A stretch of DNA of 64,000 bases, taken from positions 2,666,001 through 2,730,000 of the forward strand of contig NZ_CP133838.1 of assembly GCF_031432975.1 (NCBI RefSeq), given 5' to 3'. Of the stretch, positions 8,051 through 17,286 are shown piece by piece (the first letter of the stretch is position 1; every line of letters begins with the position of its first letter). The stretch comes from Buttiauxella selenatireducens (GTDB lineage: Bacteria; Pseudomonadota; Gammaproteobacteria; Enterobacterales; Enterobacteriaceae). A program made the translations under genes and the position numbers. Under the pieces are notes generated by a model. That model was not told the origin of the DNA. It did not search any database and was given only the letters and a program-made list of their open reading frames with translations.

Positions 8051-11000
8051 ATGATCACTACCGACGGCAATGGTGCGGTCGCATCTGTGGCGTTTCGCGC
8101 CAGCGAAGTTATTGCCATCTACCCGATAACACCCAGCTCCACCATGGCGGAACTTGCTGATGCCTGGTCCGGAGATGGCAGAAAAAACGTGTGGGGAGAC
8201 ACGCCACGCGTAGTAGAAATGCAGTCCGAAGCCGGAGCAATTGCCGCTGTTCACGGTGCGCTGCAAACGGGTGCCCTTTCCACTTCATTTACATCATCGC
8301 AGGGCTTACTGCTGATGATCCCGACACTCTACAAACTGGCCGGACAACTCACGCCGTTTGTACTGCATGTGGCGGCACGTACGATTGCAACTCACGCACT
8401 CTCTATTTTTGGCGATCACTCGGATGTGATGGCCATTCGCCAGACCGGTTGTGCCATGCTATGCGCCAGCAGCGTTCAGGAAGCCCAAGACTTCGCGCTG
8501 ATTTCGCACATTGCCACGCTGAAAAGTCGCGTTCCCTTTATTCATTTCTTCGATGGTTTCCGCACATCGCATGAAATCAACAAAATCGTGCCACTTGCCG
8601 ACAGCACCCTTCTGGAACTGTTGCCGCAAAAAGAGATTGATGAACATCGCGCCCGCGCGCTGAACCCGGACCACCCGGTTATCCGCGGCACGTCAGCGAA
8701 CCCGGATACCTATTTCCAGTCCCGCGAAGCCAGTAACCTGTGGTACGACGCAGTCTATGAGCACGTTGAACAGGCGATGGACAGTTTTGCCGCCGCAACG
8801 GGCCGCCAGTATCGCCCATTTGAATATTACGGCCACCCGCAAGCCGAGCGCGTCATTATTCTGATGGGTTCTGCCATCGGCACCTGTGAAGAAGTGGTCG
8901 ACGAATTACTCACGCGCGGCGAAAAAGTCGGCGTGCTGAAAGTTCGCCTGTTCCGCCCATTCTCAGCCGACCATTTATTAGCCGTCCTGCCAGAATCAGT
9001 CCGCCAGATTGCGGTACTTGACCGCACCAAGGAACCAGGCGCGCTGGCGGAACCGCTGTATCTCGACGTTATGACGTCTCTTGCCGAAGCCTTTAACCGT
9101 GGCGAACGCGAAACGCTGCCGCGTGTGATTGGCGGGCGTTATGGTCTTTCTTCCAAAGAGTTTGGCCCGGATTGTGTGCTGGCTGTATTTAATGAATTAA
9201 AAGAAGCCAAACCGCGCCCACGCTTTACGGTGGGGATTTACGACGATGTGACGAATTTGTCGCTTCCGTTGCCTGAAAACACCCTGCCGAACCGCGCCAA
9301 ACTCGAAGCGCTGTTCTACGGTCTGGGCAGCGACGGCAGCGTTTCAGCCACCAAAAACAATATCAAAATCATCGGCAACTCGACGCCGTTCTTCACCCAG
9401 GGTTATTTCGTTTATGACTCTAAAAAAGCAGGCGGTCTGACCGTTTCCCACCTGCGCGTCAGCGAACAGCCAATCAATTCAACCTATCTTATCGACCGGG
9501 CTGATTTTGTTGGTTGCCACCAGTTGCAATTTATCGACAAATACCAGATGGCAGAGCGCCTGAAACCGGGCGGCATTTTCCTGCTTAACACGCCGTATAG
9601 CGCTGATGAAGTGTGGCATCGTCTGCCGCAGGAAGTTCAGGCGGTGTTGAACCAGAAAAAAGCGCGCTTCTTTGTGGTAAATGCGGCAAAAATTGCCCGT
9701 GAATGCCATTTGGGTGCGCGTATCAACACGGTCATGCAGATGGCATTCTTCCATCTCACCCAGATTTTACCGGGCGACAGCGCACTGGCGGAGCTTCAGG
9801 GAGCGATTGCCAAGAGCTACAGCAGCAAAGGCCAGGAGCTAGTTGAAAGCAACTGGCAGGCGCTGGCGTTAGCACGTGAATCCCTTGCTGAAGTGACTTT
9901 GCAAGAGGTGAACGAAAGCAGCCCAATGCGCCCTCCAGTGGTTTCTGACGCGGCACCCGATTTTGTTAAAACCGTCACCGCCGCGATGCTGGCAGGCCTT
10001 GGCGACGCGCTACCCGTTTCCGCGCTCCCCCCAGATGGCACCTGGCCGATGGGCACCACGAAGTGGGAAAAACGCAACATCGCCGAAGAAATCCCTATCT
10101 GGAAGCCAGACATTTGTACCCAGTGTAACCACTGTGTGGCTGCCTGCCCGCACTCGGCCATTCGCGCCAAAGTTGTGCCGCCAGAAGCGATGGAAAATGC
10201 GCCTGCCGGGCTGCAATCACTGGATGTGAAATCCCGCGATATGCGTGGGCAGAAATACGTGTTGCAGGTCGCGCCTGAAGATTGCACCGGCTGTAACCTG
10301 TGCGTCGAAGTCTGTCCGGCAAAAGACCGCCAGAATCCAGAAATCAAGGCGATCAATATGATGTCGCGCCTTGAGCATGTTGAAGAGGAGAAAGAGAACT
10401 ATGATTTCTTCCTCAAAATGCCGGAAATGGATCGCACCAGCCTGGAACGTATCGATATTCGTACTTCCCAGTTGCTGACGCCGCTGTTTGAGTATTCCGG
10501 CGCATGTTCAGGTTGTGGTGAAACCCCGTATATCAAACTGCTGACTCAGCTTTATGGCGACCGCATGCTGATTGCTAACGCCACGGGCTGTTCATCAATT
10601 TATGGCGGTAACCTGCCGTCAACACCGTACACCACCGATGCCAACGGGCGCGGCCCGGCCTGGGCGAACTCGCTGTTTGAAGATAACGCCGAATTTGGCC
10701 TTGGCTTCCGTCTCACGGTCGATCAACATCGCGCCCGCGTGATGCGTCTGGTCGATAAATTTGCCGATAAACTGCCTGCGGAACTCAACGAGCAGCTTCA
10801 CACCGAAGCAACGCCTGAAGTGCGCCGCGAACAGGTTGTCGCATTGCGTCAGCATCTGGCGAATATTGACGACCCGGACGCTCGCCAGCTCATTACAGAT
10901 GCCGATGCGATGGTAGAGAAATCTATCTGGTTGATCGGTGGCGATGGTTGGGCGTATGACATCGGCTTTGGCGGTCTTGATCACGTCCTGAGTCTGACAG

Positions 11001-11581
11001 AAAACGTCAATATTCTGGTGCTGGATACCCAGTGTTACTCCAACACCGGCGGCCAGGCGTCGAAAGCGACACCGCTGGGTGCGGTCACGAAGTTTGGTGA
11101 ACATGGCAAGCGTAAAGCACGTAAAGATCTCGGCGTCAGCATGATGATGTACGGGCATGTTTATGTGGCGCAGATTTCACTTGGGGCGCAACTCAACCAA
11201 ACGGTGAAAGCGATTCAGGAAGCCGAAGCGTATCCAGGCCCGTCGCTCATCATTGCCTATAGCCCTTGCGAGGAACACGGTTACGACCTGGCGCTGAGTC
11301 ACGATCAAATGCGCCAACTCACCGCGACCGGTTTCTGGCCGCTGTATCGCTACGACCCACGTCGTGCCGATGAAGGCAAGCTGCCGCTGGCGCTGGATTC
11401 ACGTCCACCGTCTGATGCACTGGCTGATACGCTGATGAAAGAGCAGCGATTCCGTCGTCTGAATGCGCAGCAACCTGAAGTCGCAGAACAGCTATGGAAA
11501 GAGGCCGCCGCAGATTTGCAAAAACGCTATGACTTCCTGGCGCAGTTGGCAGGGAAAGCAGAAAAAGCGGATAGCGAGTAA
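8051..11581 (+). CDS. nifJ: pyruvate:flavodoxin/ferredoxin oxidoreductase
   Basis: A 1176-residue homodimer-type enzyme that converts pyruvate and CoA to acetyl-CoA and CO2 while reducing flavodoxin or ferredoxin. Visible domains in order: the N-terminal pyruvate-binding domain (IYPITPSS near residue 24), CoA/gamma and EKR regions, two 4Fe-4S clusters (CTQCNHCVAACP near 690, CTGCNLCVEVCP near 745), the third cluster segment CSGCGETPY, and the TPP site GDGWAYDIG near 963 with NVN downstream. The length is typical of E. coli YdbK/NifJ (1174). In E. coli, ydbK belongs to oxidative-stress and flavodoxin metabolism rather than nitrogen fixation, and no nif genes are seen here. AAGGG precedes the ATG. 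Confidence 0.96.
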   Translation: MITTDGNGAVASVAFRASEVIAIYPITPSSTMAELADAWSGDGRKNVWGDTPRVVEMQSEAGAIAAVHGALQTGALSTSFTSSQGLLLMIPTLYKLAGQLTPFVLHVAARTIATHALSIFGDHSDVMAIRQTGCAMLCASSVQEAQDFALISHIATLKSRVPFIHFFDGFRTSHEINKIVPLADSTLLELLPQKEIDEHRARALNPDHPVIRGTSANPDTYFQSREASNLWYDAVYEHVEQAMDSFAAATGRQYRPFEYYGHPQAERVIILMGSAIGTCEEVVDELLTRGEKVGVLKVRLFRPFSADHLLAVLPESVRQIAVLDRTKEPGALAEPLYLDVMTSLAEAFNRGERETLPRVIGGRYGLSSKEFGPDCVLAVFNELKEAKPRPRFTVGIYDDVTNLSLPLPENTLPNRAKLEALFYGLGSDGSVSATKNNIKIIGNSTPFFTQGYFVYDSKKAGGLTVSHLRVSEQPINSTYLIDRADFVGCHQLQFIDKYQMAERLKPGGIFLLNTPYSADEVWHRLPQEVQAVLNQKKARFFVVNAAKIARECHLGARINTVMQMAFFHLTQILPGDSALAELQGAIAKSYSSKGQELVESNWQALALARESLAEVTLQEVNESSPMRPPVVSDAAPDFVKTVTAAMLAGLGDALPVSALPPDGTWPMGTTKWEKRNIAEEIPIWKPDICTQCNHCVAACPHSAIRAKVVPPEAMENAPAGLQSLDVKSRDMRGQKYVLQVAPEDCTGCNLCVEVCPAKDRQNPEIKAINMMSRLEHVEEEKENYDFFLKMPEMDRTSLERIDIRTSQLLTPLFEYSGACSGCGETPYIKLLTQLYGDRMLIANATGCSSIYGGNLPSTPYTTDANGRGPAWANSLFEDNAEFGLGFRLTVDQHRARVMRLVDKFADKLPAELNEQLHTEATPEVRREQVVALRQHLANIDDPDARQLITDADAMVEKSIWLIGGDGWAYDIGFGGLDHVLSLTENVNILVLDTQCYSNTGGQASKATPLGAVTKFGEHGKRKARKDLGVSMMMYGHVYVAQISLGAQLNQTVKAIQEAEAYPGPSLIIAYSPCEEHGYDLALSHDQMRQLTATGFWPLYRYDPRRADEGKLPLALDSRPPSDALADTLMKEQRFRRLNAQQPEVAEQLWKEAAADLQKRYDFLAQLAGKAEKADSE

Positions 11582-11603
11582 GTGAAGTGATTCGGTAATA
11601 ATA

Positions 11604-11626
11604 TCGGGCACGCATAGCGTGCCCGA
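11604..11626. terminator. stem-loop between convergent nifJ and yncE
   Basis: A perfect 10-bp stem, TCGGGCACGC paired with GCGTGCCCGA around the loop ATA. It lies between the two convergent stop codons. The T-tract on either side is weak, so it may work as a bidirectional stop or simply as an mRNA-end stabiliser. Confidence 0.65.
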
Positions 11627-11632
11627 CTGACT

Positions 11633-12694
11633 TTATTTGAAGCTGATACGTACAATATCATCCGGGCTGGCGGGTTCTTTTTCGCGGCTACCCTCTTGCT
11701 TCACGCTGACAAACAGCTGCTGCCCGTCTGGTGAAAGTGCCAGGCTATTTGGCCACGCTGGCGTGTCGATCGTTTCCAGTACTTTATAGCTTTTCGCGTC
11801 AATCACGCTGACTTTACCGGCTTTACGATGGGTAACGTAAATTTCGTTGCGCACCGGGTTAAACAGCACATCCAGCCCCAACGGCACCTCAACTTTATTC
11901 AGCACTTTGCTGGTTTTGGTATCAACAACCAACAATTGCGGAGATTTCGAATCACTGATAAACGCGCGGTTGTTTGCACGATCCAACGCAATATTCAGAT
12001 AGAAATGCTCGCCTTCAGTCTCAAGCTTCGTGCGGGAAATAACCTTGTTGGTTTTGCTGTCGATGACGATAAATTCGTTATCGGCATTGGTCATGTAAAT
12101 GCGGGCAGACTTCTCATCAATCGCCAGCCCTGTCGCCATTTTGCCGAGATCTTTAATGGTGTCACGCAACTCAAGCGTGGTGCCGTCAATGACCCACAAC
12201 ACGCTGGACTCACCCAAACCGCCCATATACAGGGTATTGGTGGCTTCGTTAACCACTAACTGGCGCGGCATCAGCGGGCGCACGGTTTCGGTACGTTTGG
12301 TGTCATCAACCACCAACGACTTAATCACATCACCCGTTTTGCTGTTGATGGCCGTCACCGCACTGTTGGTGGTGTTGCCGAGGAACAGCGTGCCGGTGGT
12401 TTTGTTGAACGCCACACCGAACGGTTTCAGGTTGTTATGAATAGCCTGAGTCACTTCGAGCGTTGCCGGGTCAAGACGATAAACCACCCCGCCTTTATCC
12501 AGTTTGCGGCTTTGTGACGTAGCAACATACAGAGCAGATTGATCCGCGCTATACGCCATTTCATACGCGCCTTTGCCGACAGGTTTTCTTTCTACCGTAA
12601 ACGAGGTATCAGCAAATAATGAACTGGAAAATAGCAGGCTGGAGAGCATCAGGGCAGGCAACGCACGTAGACGGGTTTGTGGTAAAGCAGACAT
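11633..12694 (-). CDS. yncE: YncE, iron-regulated periplasmic beta-propeller protein
   Basis: A 353-residue exported protein, exactly the E. coli YncE length when started at the ATG at 12694, which has AAGGA six bases before it. An upstream ATG six codons earlier lacks this spacing. It carries a signal peptide and repeated beta-propeller blades (LYVATSQSRKLDKGGVVYRL, TNTLYMGGLGESSVLWVIDG, NEIYVTHRKAGKVSVIDAKS). The E. coli protein forms a seven-bladed propeller that binds DNA in vitro, and its gene is repressed by Fur. A Fur-type palindrome lies about 200 bases upstream (12892-12906), beyond an ERIC element. The TonB receptor yncD, divergent from yncE in E. coli, is absent here; ydcF lies upstream instead. 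Confidence 0.95.
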   Translation of the reverse strand: MSALPQTRLRALPALMLSSLLFSSSLFADTSFTVERKPVGKGAYEMAYSADQSALYVATSQSRKLDKGGVVYRLDPATLEVTQAIHNNLKPFGVAFNKTTGTLFLGNTTNSAVTAINSKTGDVIKSLVVDDTKRTETVRPLMPRQLVVNEATNTLYMGGLGESSVLWVIDGTTLELRDTIKDLGKMATGLAIDEKSARIYMTNADNEFIVIDSKTNKVISRTKLETEGEHFYLNIALDRANNRAFISDSKSPQLLVVDTKTSKVLNKVEVPLGLDVLFNPVRNEIYVTHRKAGKVSVIDAKSYKVLETIDTPAWPNSLALSPDGQQLFVSVKQEGSREKEPASPDDIVRISFK

Positions 12695-12710
12695 AAATAT
12701 CCTTATCAAC

Positions 12711-12835
12711 ATACCCGTCGCCCTTCAAGTTGCAGGGTTGTTGGCTGCACTCAATCACCCGAATCACTTACTTAAGTAAGCTCATCGGGATTCATTCGAT
12801 TGCCGCCTACCTGCATCTTGAAGTTGCTTGGGTAT
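12711..12835 (-). repeat. ERIC element (full length)
   Basis: About 125 bp running from ATACCCGTC to TTGGGTAT. The central part reads, on the minus strand, GATGAGCTTACTTAAGTAAG and TGATTCGGGTGATTGAG, the enterobacterial repetitive intergenic consensus core. It lies between the Fur box and the yncE start codon, so it is probably transcribed as part of the yncE leader. Confidence 0.9.
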
Positions 12836-12891
12836 GGCAAGTGAAGTTCTTTAACTAACAAAATGTTAGCTAAAGGGTGAATCTTATTTGA

Positions 12892-12906
12892 TGATAATAA
12901 TTATCA
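12892..12906. promoter_or_regulatory. Fur box upstream of yncE
   Basis: TGATAATAATTATCA is a perfect 7-1-7 inverted repeat and matches the minimal Fur recognition motif (TGATAATnATTATCA) in full. Further GATAA/ATCATT half-sites continue to about 12930. It fits the known Fur control of yncE in E. coli. Confidence 0.85.
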
Positions 12907-12962
12907 TTAATGAATGATAAAGTAAATCATTACCATCGGATAATGGATATTTATGAATACGG

Positions 12963-13763
12963 TTACAGGCCCCGTTCGCGCATCAATTGTGCAAGCGCTG
13001 CGTCCCTGGCCAGAAATTCCCAGGCGTTTATCACCGCAGCGGGGATATCAACATGACTAATAAAATCACGCCCTTGTGGCCCGTAACCCTGTGCGTCATC
13101 TCTGATACGCGGGATTTCCCCGAGTGCCAACGAAACATAACGCGCTACCGGCCATAAGCCCTTTTCATCCAGGCTAAAGGTGGTCTGGGTATCGTTACTG
13201 AGCAGAACCGGAACAATGCCGGGCCAACTGCGCCAACGCGGTTTATGCGCTTCACTTTGCCAGACGCGATCAAATGTCGCGACGGTACGGCGTTGCATGG
13301 TGGGGTCTTGAATAATAATTGCACTCGCCGGGGTTATTTGCAGCGTTTGCATCAGGTCAAACGTAAAGCGGGCGTTTTCGCCGCAGTTGCTGGACTTCTC
13401 TTCCGTCAGCACTTTTTCAGCGGGGATCTTCCAGAACTGGGTGGCGATATCGCTGATAATTGCCGCTTCTGCACGCCCCGTGGTGGGAATGGTGTTATAT
13501 CGAGGATGTTTAGCGATAGCGCCGTATAAAAAGGTGGTGGAATGCCCGATGCCGCCGGTTATCAGCAGTGGCAACTCGCTGTTAGCCGCCAACTGGCAAG
13601 CCGCATCAATGGTAGGAATAACGGCATTCCCGGCGAGAATAATCAGTTCTCCATCAGACACTGCGGGCGGTGCATCAAACTCATTGTGAGAAAGCCACTC
13701 ACCCAACGTATTTATGGCATCAAGGGTCGTGGCCTGCAAAGCTGGAAATGTTGTCGTCAACAT
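12963..13763 (-). CDS. ydcF: YdcF, DUF218 domain protein
   Basis: A 266-residue cytoplasmic protein, the same length as E. coli YdcF. The DUF218 fold is seen in LIILAGNAVIP, LLITGGIGHST near residues 83-93 and EKSSNCGENARFT near 142. The E. coli protein binds S-adenosylmethionine in crystals, but its reaction is not known. AGGAGGGG lies a few bases before the ATG, and a strong terminator (13777-13815) separates it from the upstream glucosidase genes, so it should be its own transcription unit. The yncE Fur box lies just past its stop. Confidence 0.93.
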   Translation of the reverse strand: MLTTTFPALQATTLDAINTLGEWLSHNEFDAPPAVSDGELIILAGNAVIPTIDAACQLAANSELPLLITGGIGHSTTFLYGAIAKHPRYNTIPTTGRAEAAIISDIATQFWKIPAEKVLTEEKSSNCGENARFTFDLMQTLQITPASAIIIQDPTMQRRTVATFDRVWQSEAHKPRWRSWPGIVPVLLSNDTQTTFSLDEKGLWPVARYVSLALGEIPRIRDDAQGYGPQGRDFISHVDIPAAVINAWEFLARDAALAQLMRERGL

Positions 13764-13776
13764 AACCCCTCCTTGT

Positions 13777-13815
13777 AAAAAAACCAGCCCGCATCATACC
13801 GCAGGCGGCCTGGTT
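13777..13815 (-). terminator. rho-independent terminator after the glucosidase genes
   Basis: On the minus strand AACCAG pairs with CTGGTT and, inside it, CCGC pairs with GCGG, followed by seven Ts. It sits between the GH13 gene ending at 13844 and the ydcF start. Confidence 0.88.
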
Positions 13816-13843
13816 ACTGTATAGGGGAGCTCTGAGTCCTTAT

Positions 13844-15493
13844 TTAAACCAGCTGATAAACCCGTGCCTCCCATGGGTGCAACCGATAAAGCTCATCCAC
13901 CTTAGGGTAATTTCCCTGCACACATTCTGCCCATTCGAGCGGTAATTCTTCGCTCAGCCAACGGGCAGATTTCGACGACATATTGCAAAGCACCACAAAC
14001 TCTCTGCCTTCAAGCACACGGCGGTAAGCATAAATTTGCGCGTGATCTTTGAGCTCAAGTACATAGCGCCCGTAAATCAGCGTGCGTTCATTCTTACGCA
14101 ACTGGATAAGCGCGCGATAGAAATTCAGCACCGAATCCGGGTCTTGCTGTTGGCTTGCGACGTTGATCATCTCGAAGTTGGCATTGACCTTAAACCACGG
14201 TTTTCCGTCGCTGAAACCGGCGTTTGGCCAGGAGTTCCACTGCATCGGCGTGCGCGAGTTATCACGTCCGGTATTGGTCAAAAACGCGATGATTTCGGCT
14301 TCATCTTTGCCCTGAGCCGCCATCTCGCGCCAGGTGTTTTTCGCTGACACATCATCAAAATCATCCACTCCGTCGAAGCGGGTATTGGTCATGCCGATTT
14401 CCTGCCCCTGGTAGATAAACGGCGTGCCCTGCATCAGGAAAAACAGCGCAGCAATGCAAGTGGCGCTTTCTCGCCAGTGATGCTCGGTGTCGCCCCAGCG
14501 TGAAGTAATGCGCGTAAGATCGTGGTTTTCTACATACAACGCATTCCAGCCTTTGCCTTCCAGCGCATCCTGCCAGGCGGTGAAAATTTTCTTCAGCACT
14601 GCGGGTTCCGGGCGCAAACCGGCTTCTGGTTCCCATAAACGAACGTGCTCAAACTGGAACACCATATTGAGTCGCCCGCGATGCTCACCCACCCACTCTT
14701 CAGCATGTTCGGAATCCAGCCCGTTCACTTCGCCAACCGTCACGATGTCATAATGTTGAAACACCTTCTGGCTCATGTCGTCCACATAGTCCAGCAACCC
14801 ATCATAATTAAGATGGCTTTTCATCGACGGCGCATAACGGTGTTTGTCAGGATTCGGCACATCGGCAAGCGTGGGTTCTTTTTTCATATGGCAGATGGCG
14901 TCGATACGGAAACCGTCAATACCTTTGTCCAGCCACCAGCGCATCATGTCGTACACCGCACGGCGCACATCGTGGTTTTCCCAGTTCAGGTCTGGCTGGC
15001 GGCGGGTAAATAAATGAAGAAAATACTGTTCGGTTTGTGGGTCAAATTCCCAGGTGGATCCTTTAAAGATCCCTTCCCAGTTATTGGGTTCCGCACCATT
15101 TTTACCGTCGCGCCAGGTGTACCAGTCGCGTTTCGGGTTATCACGTGATGAACGGGACTCCAGAAACCACGGATGTTCATCGGATGTGTGGTTGACTACC
15201 AGGTCGATAATCAGCCGCATTCCACGGGCGTGAACCTGTTGCAAAAGGCGGTCAAAATCTTCCATGGTGCCAAACTCAGCCATGATCTGCTGATAATCGC
15301 TAATGTCGTAACCGTTATCGTCATTGGGCGATTTGTACATCGGGCAGATCCAAATCAGATCGATGCCGAGATCGTTGAGGTAATCGAGTTTTTCGGTGAT
15401 ACCGTTCAGGTCGCCGATTCCATCACCGTTGCTGTCATGAAAGCTGCGCGGATAAATCTGGTAAGCGACCGCCTCTTTCCACCAATTCGCCAT
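13844..15493 (-). CDS. GH13 alpha-glucosidase (subfamily 31 type)
   Basis: A 549-residue intracellular glycoside hydrolase family 13 enzyme without a signal peptide. It should release glucose from short alpha-glucosides taken up by the adjacent ABC importer. Family regions are visible: DLVVNHTSDEHPWF near 98-110, GFRIDAI with nucleophile Asp198, VGEVNG with acid/base Glu255, and ENHD with Asp325. The calcium-loop region DSNGDGIGD is present near 20-28. The residue after the nucleophile is Ala199, not the Val usual in oligo-1,6-glucosidases. This suggests a different linkage preference, perhaps alpha-1,4 or another disaccharide. The gene follows the second GH13 gene by two bases and ends at a strong terminator. 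Confidence 0.9.
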   Translation of the reverse strand: MANWWKEAVAYQIYPRSFHDSNGDGIGDLNGITEKLDYLNDLGIDLIWICPMYKSPNDDNGYDISDYQQIMAEFGTMEDFDRLLQQVHARGMRLIIDLVVNHTSDEHPWFLESRSSRDNPKRDWYTWRDGKNGAEPNNWEGIFKGSTWEFDPQTEQYFLHLFTRRQPDLNWENHDVRRAVYDMMRWWLDKGIDGFRIDAICHMKKEPTLADVPNPDKHRYAPSMKSHLNYDGLLDYVDDMSQKVFQHYDIVTVGEVNGLDSEHAEEWVGEHRGRLNMVFQFEHVRLWEPEAGLRPEPAVLKKIFTAWQDALEGKGWNALYVENHDLTRITSRWGDTEHHWRESATCIAALFFLMQGTPFIYQGQEIGMTNTRFDGVDDFDDVSAKNTWREMAAQGKDEAEIIAFLTNTGRDNSRTPMQWNSWPNAGFSDGKPWFKVNANFEMINVASQQQDPDSVLNFYRALIQLRKNERTLIYGRYVLELKDHAQIYAYRRVLEGREFVVLCNMSSKSARWLSEELPLEWAECVQGNYPKVDELYRLHPWEARVYQLV

Positions 15494-15495
15494 GG

Positions 15496-17136
15496 TTACC
15501 TCCTCATCAATAATGCAAAAGATTCATAAGGTTGCAGTTCAATACTGACGGCCAGCCGATCACGGGGCGCGTAGTTGCTGATCAAGCATTCGCCATGCCA
15601 GTCCTGCATAAATTCCGGTATGTCGATCGTGAGGTACTCACCGGAAAAGTTGTTTATCACCAACAGACGCTCGTCGTTTAGGGTGCGTAGCCAGGCAAAA
15701 ACCTGCGGGTGTTCAGGCATAACCGCCTGAAAATCGCCGTAAACCAGCACAGGATAATTTTTGCGAAGCGCGATCAATTTTTGGTAATGCCACAGGATGG
15801 AATCCGGCTGTTCAAGTGCTGTCGCGACATTGATTTCACGGTAGTTGGGGTTCACGGCAATCCACGGCGTACCGGTAGTAAAACCGGCGTTCGGGCTGCT
15901 GTTCCACTGCATCGGCGTGCGGGCGTTATCGCGCCCATTAGCATGGATGCCGAGCATCATCTCTTCGTGGCTGACACCTTCCGCCAGCCGCTCTTTATAA
16001 AGATTCAGGCTTTCGATATCGCGATAGTCGCTGATGGCTTCGAAACGCACGTTCGTCATGCCGATCTCTTCACCCTGATAGATATACGGCGTGCCTTTCA
16101 GGCAGTGCAGCGCAGTGGCGAGCATTTTAGCGGAGGGCTCACGAAACGCCCCTTCGTCACCAAATTTCGACACCGCGCGGGGTAAATCGTGGTTGCTCCA
16201 GAACAACGAGTTCCAGCCGTGATGCGCCAGCGCGGTCTGCCATTTTTCGATAACCGCTTTGAAGCTCGCCAGTTCAAACGGCTTACTGCGCCACTTCCCG
16301 GCGTGTTCATCCCAGAATTGTTTGATGTGATCAAACTGGAAAACCATCGACAGCTCTTCTCGTTCCTCGCCGCTGTAAAGCAAGGCGTATTCCGGTGTCG
16401 CACTCCAGGTTTCGCCAACGGTAACGTAGTCGCCGTTGCCAAAGGTGGCGCGGTTCATCTGGCGGATCAGCACGTGGAGATTTTTCCCGTTCGCCATAAT
16501 CTGCTGATCCACCTCTTTGCCGATCAGGTCGATAACGTCCATGCGGAAGCCACCGATACCTTTCGCCAGCCAGCGATTCATCATGGCGTGGACTTCTTCA
16601 TGAACACGCGGATTTTCCCAATTGAGGTCGGGCTGACGTACTGAAAACTGGTGCAGATAATATTCGCCACTGCCTTCGTCAAACGCCCAGCCGCTGCCGC
16701 CAAAATAGGAGCGGAAATCGTTCGGCGGGCCGCCGTCTGCCGCAGGTTTGCGCCAGATATAGAAATCGCGGTACGGGTTGTCTTTGGATTTCAGCGCTTC
16801 GATAAACCAGGGATGTTCATCAGAAGTATGATTGACGACTAAATCCATCAGGATGTGAATATCGCGTTTTTTTGCCTGTTGGATGAGAGACTCCATTTCT
16901 GCCATCGTGCCAAATTCGGCGGCAATGTCTTCGTAGTCAGAGATGTCGTAACCGTTGTCGTCCATTGGCGAACGATAAACGGGCGAGAGCCAAATCAGAT
17001 TGATGCCGAGTTGTTGCAGGTAATCGAGTTTGCTAATGATGCCGTTGATATCACCGATACCATCGCCGTTGCTGTCCATAAAACTACGCGGGTAGATCTG
17101 ATAGACCACCGCGTTGTGCCACCATTTTTTTTCCAT
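15496..17136 (-). CDS. GH13 glucan/oligo-1,6-alpha-glucosidase (DexB-like)
   Basis: A 546-residue cytoplasmic GH13 enzyme. Catalytic residues are readable: Asp200 in GGFRMDVI, Glu242 in VGETWSATPE and Asp317 in SNHDLPR. GETW(S/G)ATPE and a Val after the nucleophile are typical of DexB and oligo-1,6-glucosidases, which remove glucose from the non-reducing ends of isomalto-oligosaccharides. The neighbouring paralogue has Ala at that position, so the pair probably splits alpha-1,6 and other linkages. GGAG precedes the ATG. Upstream, 612 bases of repeats separate it from the ABC genes, so it may have its own promoter there. Confidence 0.9.
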   Translation of the reverse strand: MEKKWWHNAVVYQIYPRSFMDSNGDGIGDINGIISKLDYLQQLGINLIWLSPVYRSPMDDNGYDISDYEDIAAEFGTMAEMESLIQQAKKRDIHILMDLVVNHTSDEHPWFIEALKSKDNPYRDFYIWRKPAADGGPPNDFRSYFGGSGWAFDEGSGEYYLHQFSVRQPDLNWENPRVHEEVHAMMNRWLAKGIGGFRMDVIDLIGKEVDQQIMANGKNLHVLIRQMNRATFGNGDYVTVGETWSATPEYALLYSGEEREELSMVFQFDHIKQFWDEHAGKWRSKPFELASFKAVIEKWQTALAHHGWNSLFWSNHDLPRAVSKFGDEGAFREPSAKMLATALHCLKGTPYIYQGEEIGMTNVRFEAISDYRDIESLNLYKERLAEGVSHEEMMLGIHANGRDNARTPMQWNSSPNAGFTTGTPWIAVNPNYREINVATALEQPDSILWHYQKLIALRKNYPVLVYGDFQAVMPEHPQVFAWLRTLNDERLLVINNFSGEYLTIDIPEFMQDWHGECLISNYAPRDRLAVSIELQPYESFALLMRR

Positions 17137-17155
17137 GGAGATCTCCTTAGGGATT

Positions 17156-17259
17156 GGCCCTCACCCCAGCCCTCTCCCACAGGGAGAGGGGGGAAAAGAA
17201 TGCTCGTCATTCAGACCAGAATGTCCCCTCTCCTGGGGGAGAGGGTTAGGGTGAGGGCC
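17156..17259. repeat. inverted-repeat element with CCCTCACCC ends (second copy)
   Basis: About 104 bp bounded by GGCCCTCACCCCAGCCCTCT and its near complement ending GGGTTAGGGTGAGGGCC. It has the same terminal family as 6781-6970 but a different, shorter middle. It lies just upstream of the DexB-like gene. Confidence 0.75.
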
Positions 17260-17286
17260 GGGATTAGAGCAAAACGACACCACGAG

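Noticed and set aside
9817-10356. 179-residue minus-strand ORF inside nifJ
   Set aside because: Shadow of nifJ; composition and position carry no sign of a real gene.
8051-11581. nifJ as a sign of nitrogen fixation
   Set aside because: No other nif genes are present, and the context is that of E. coli ydbK, which is not a nitrogen-fixation gene.
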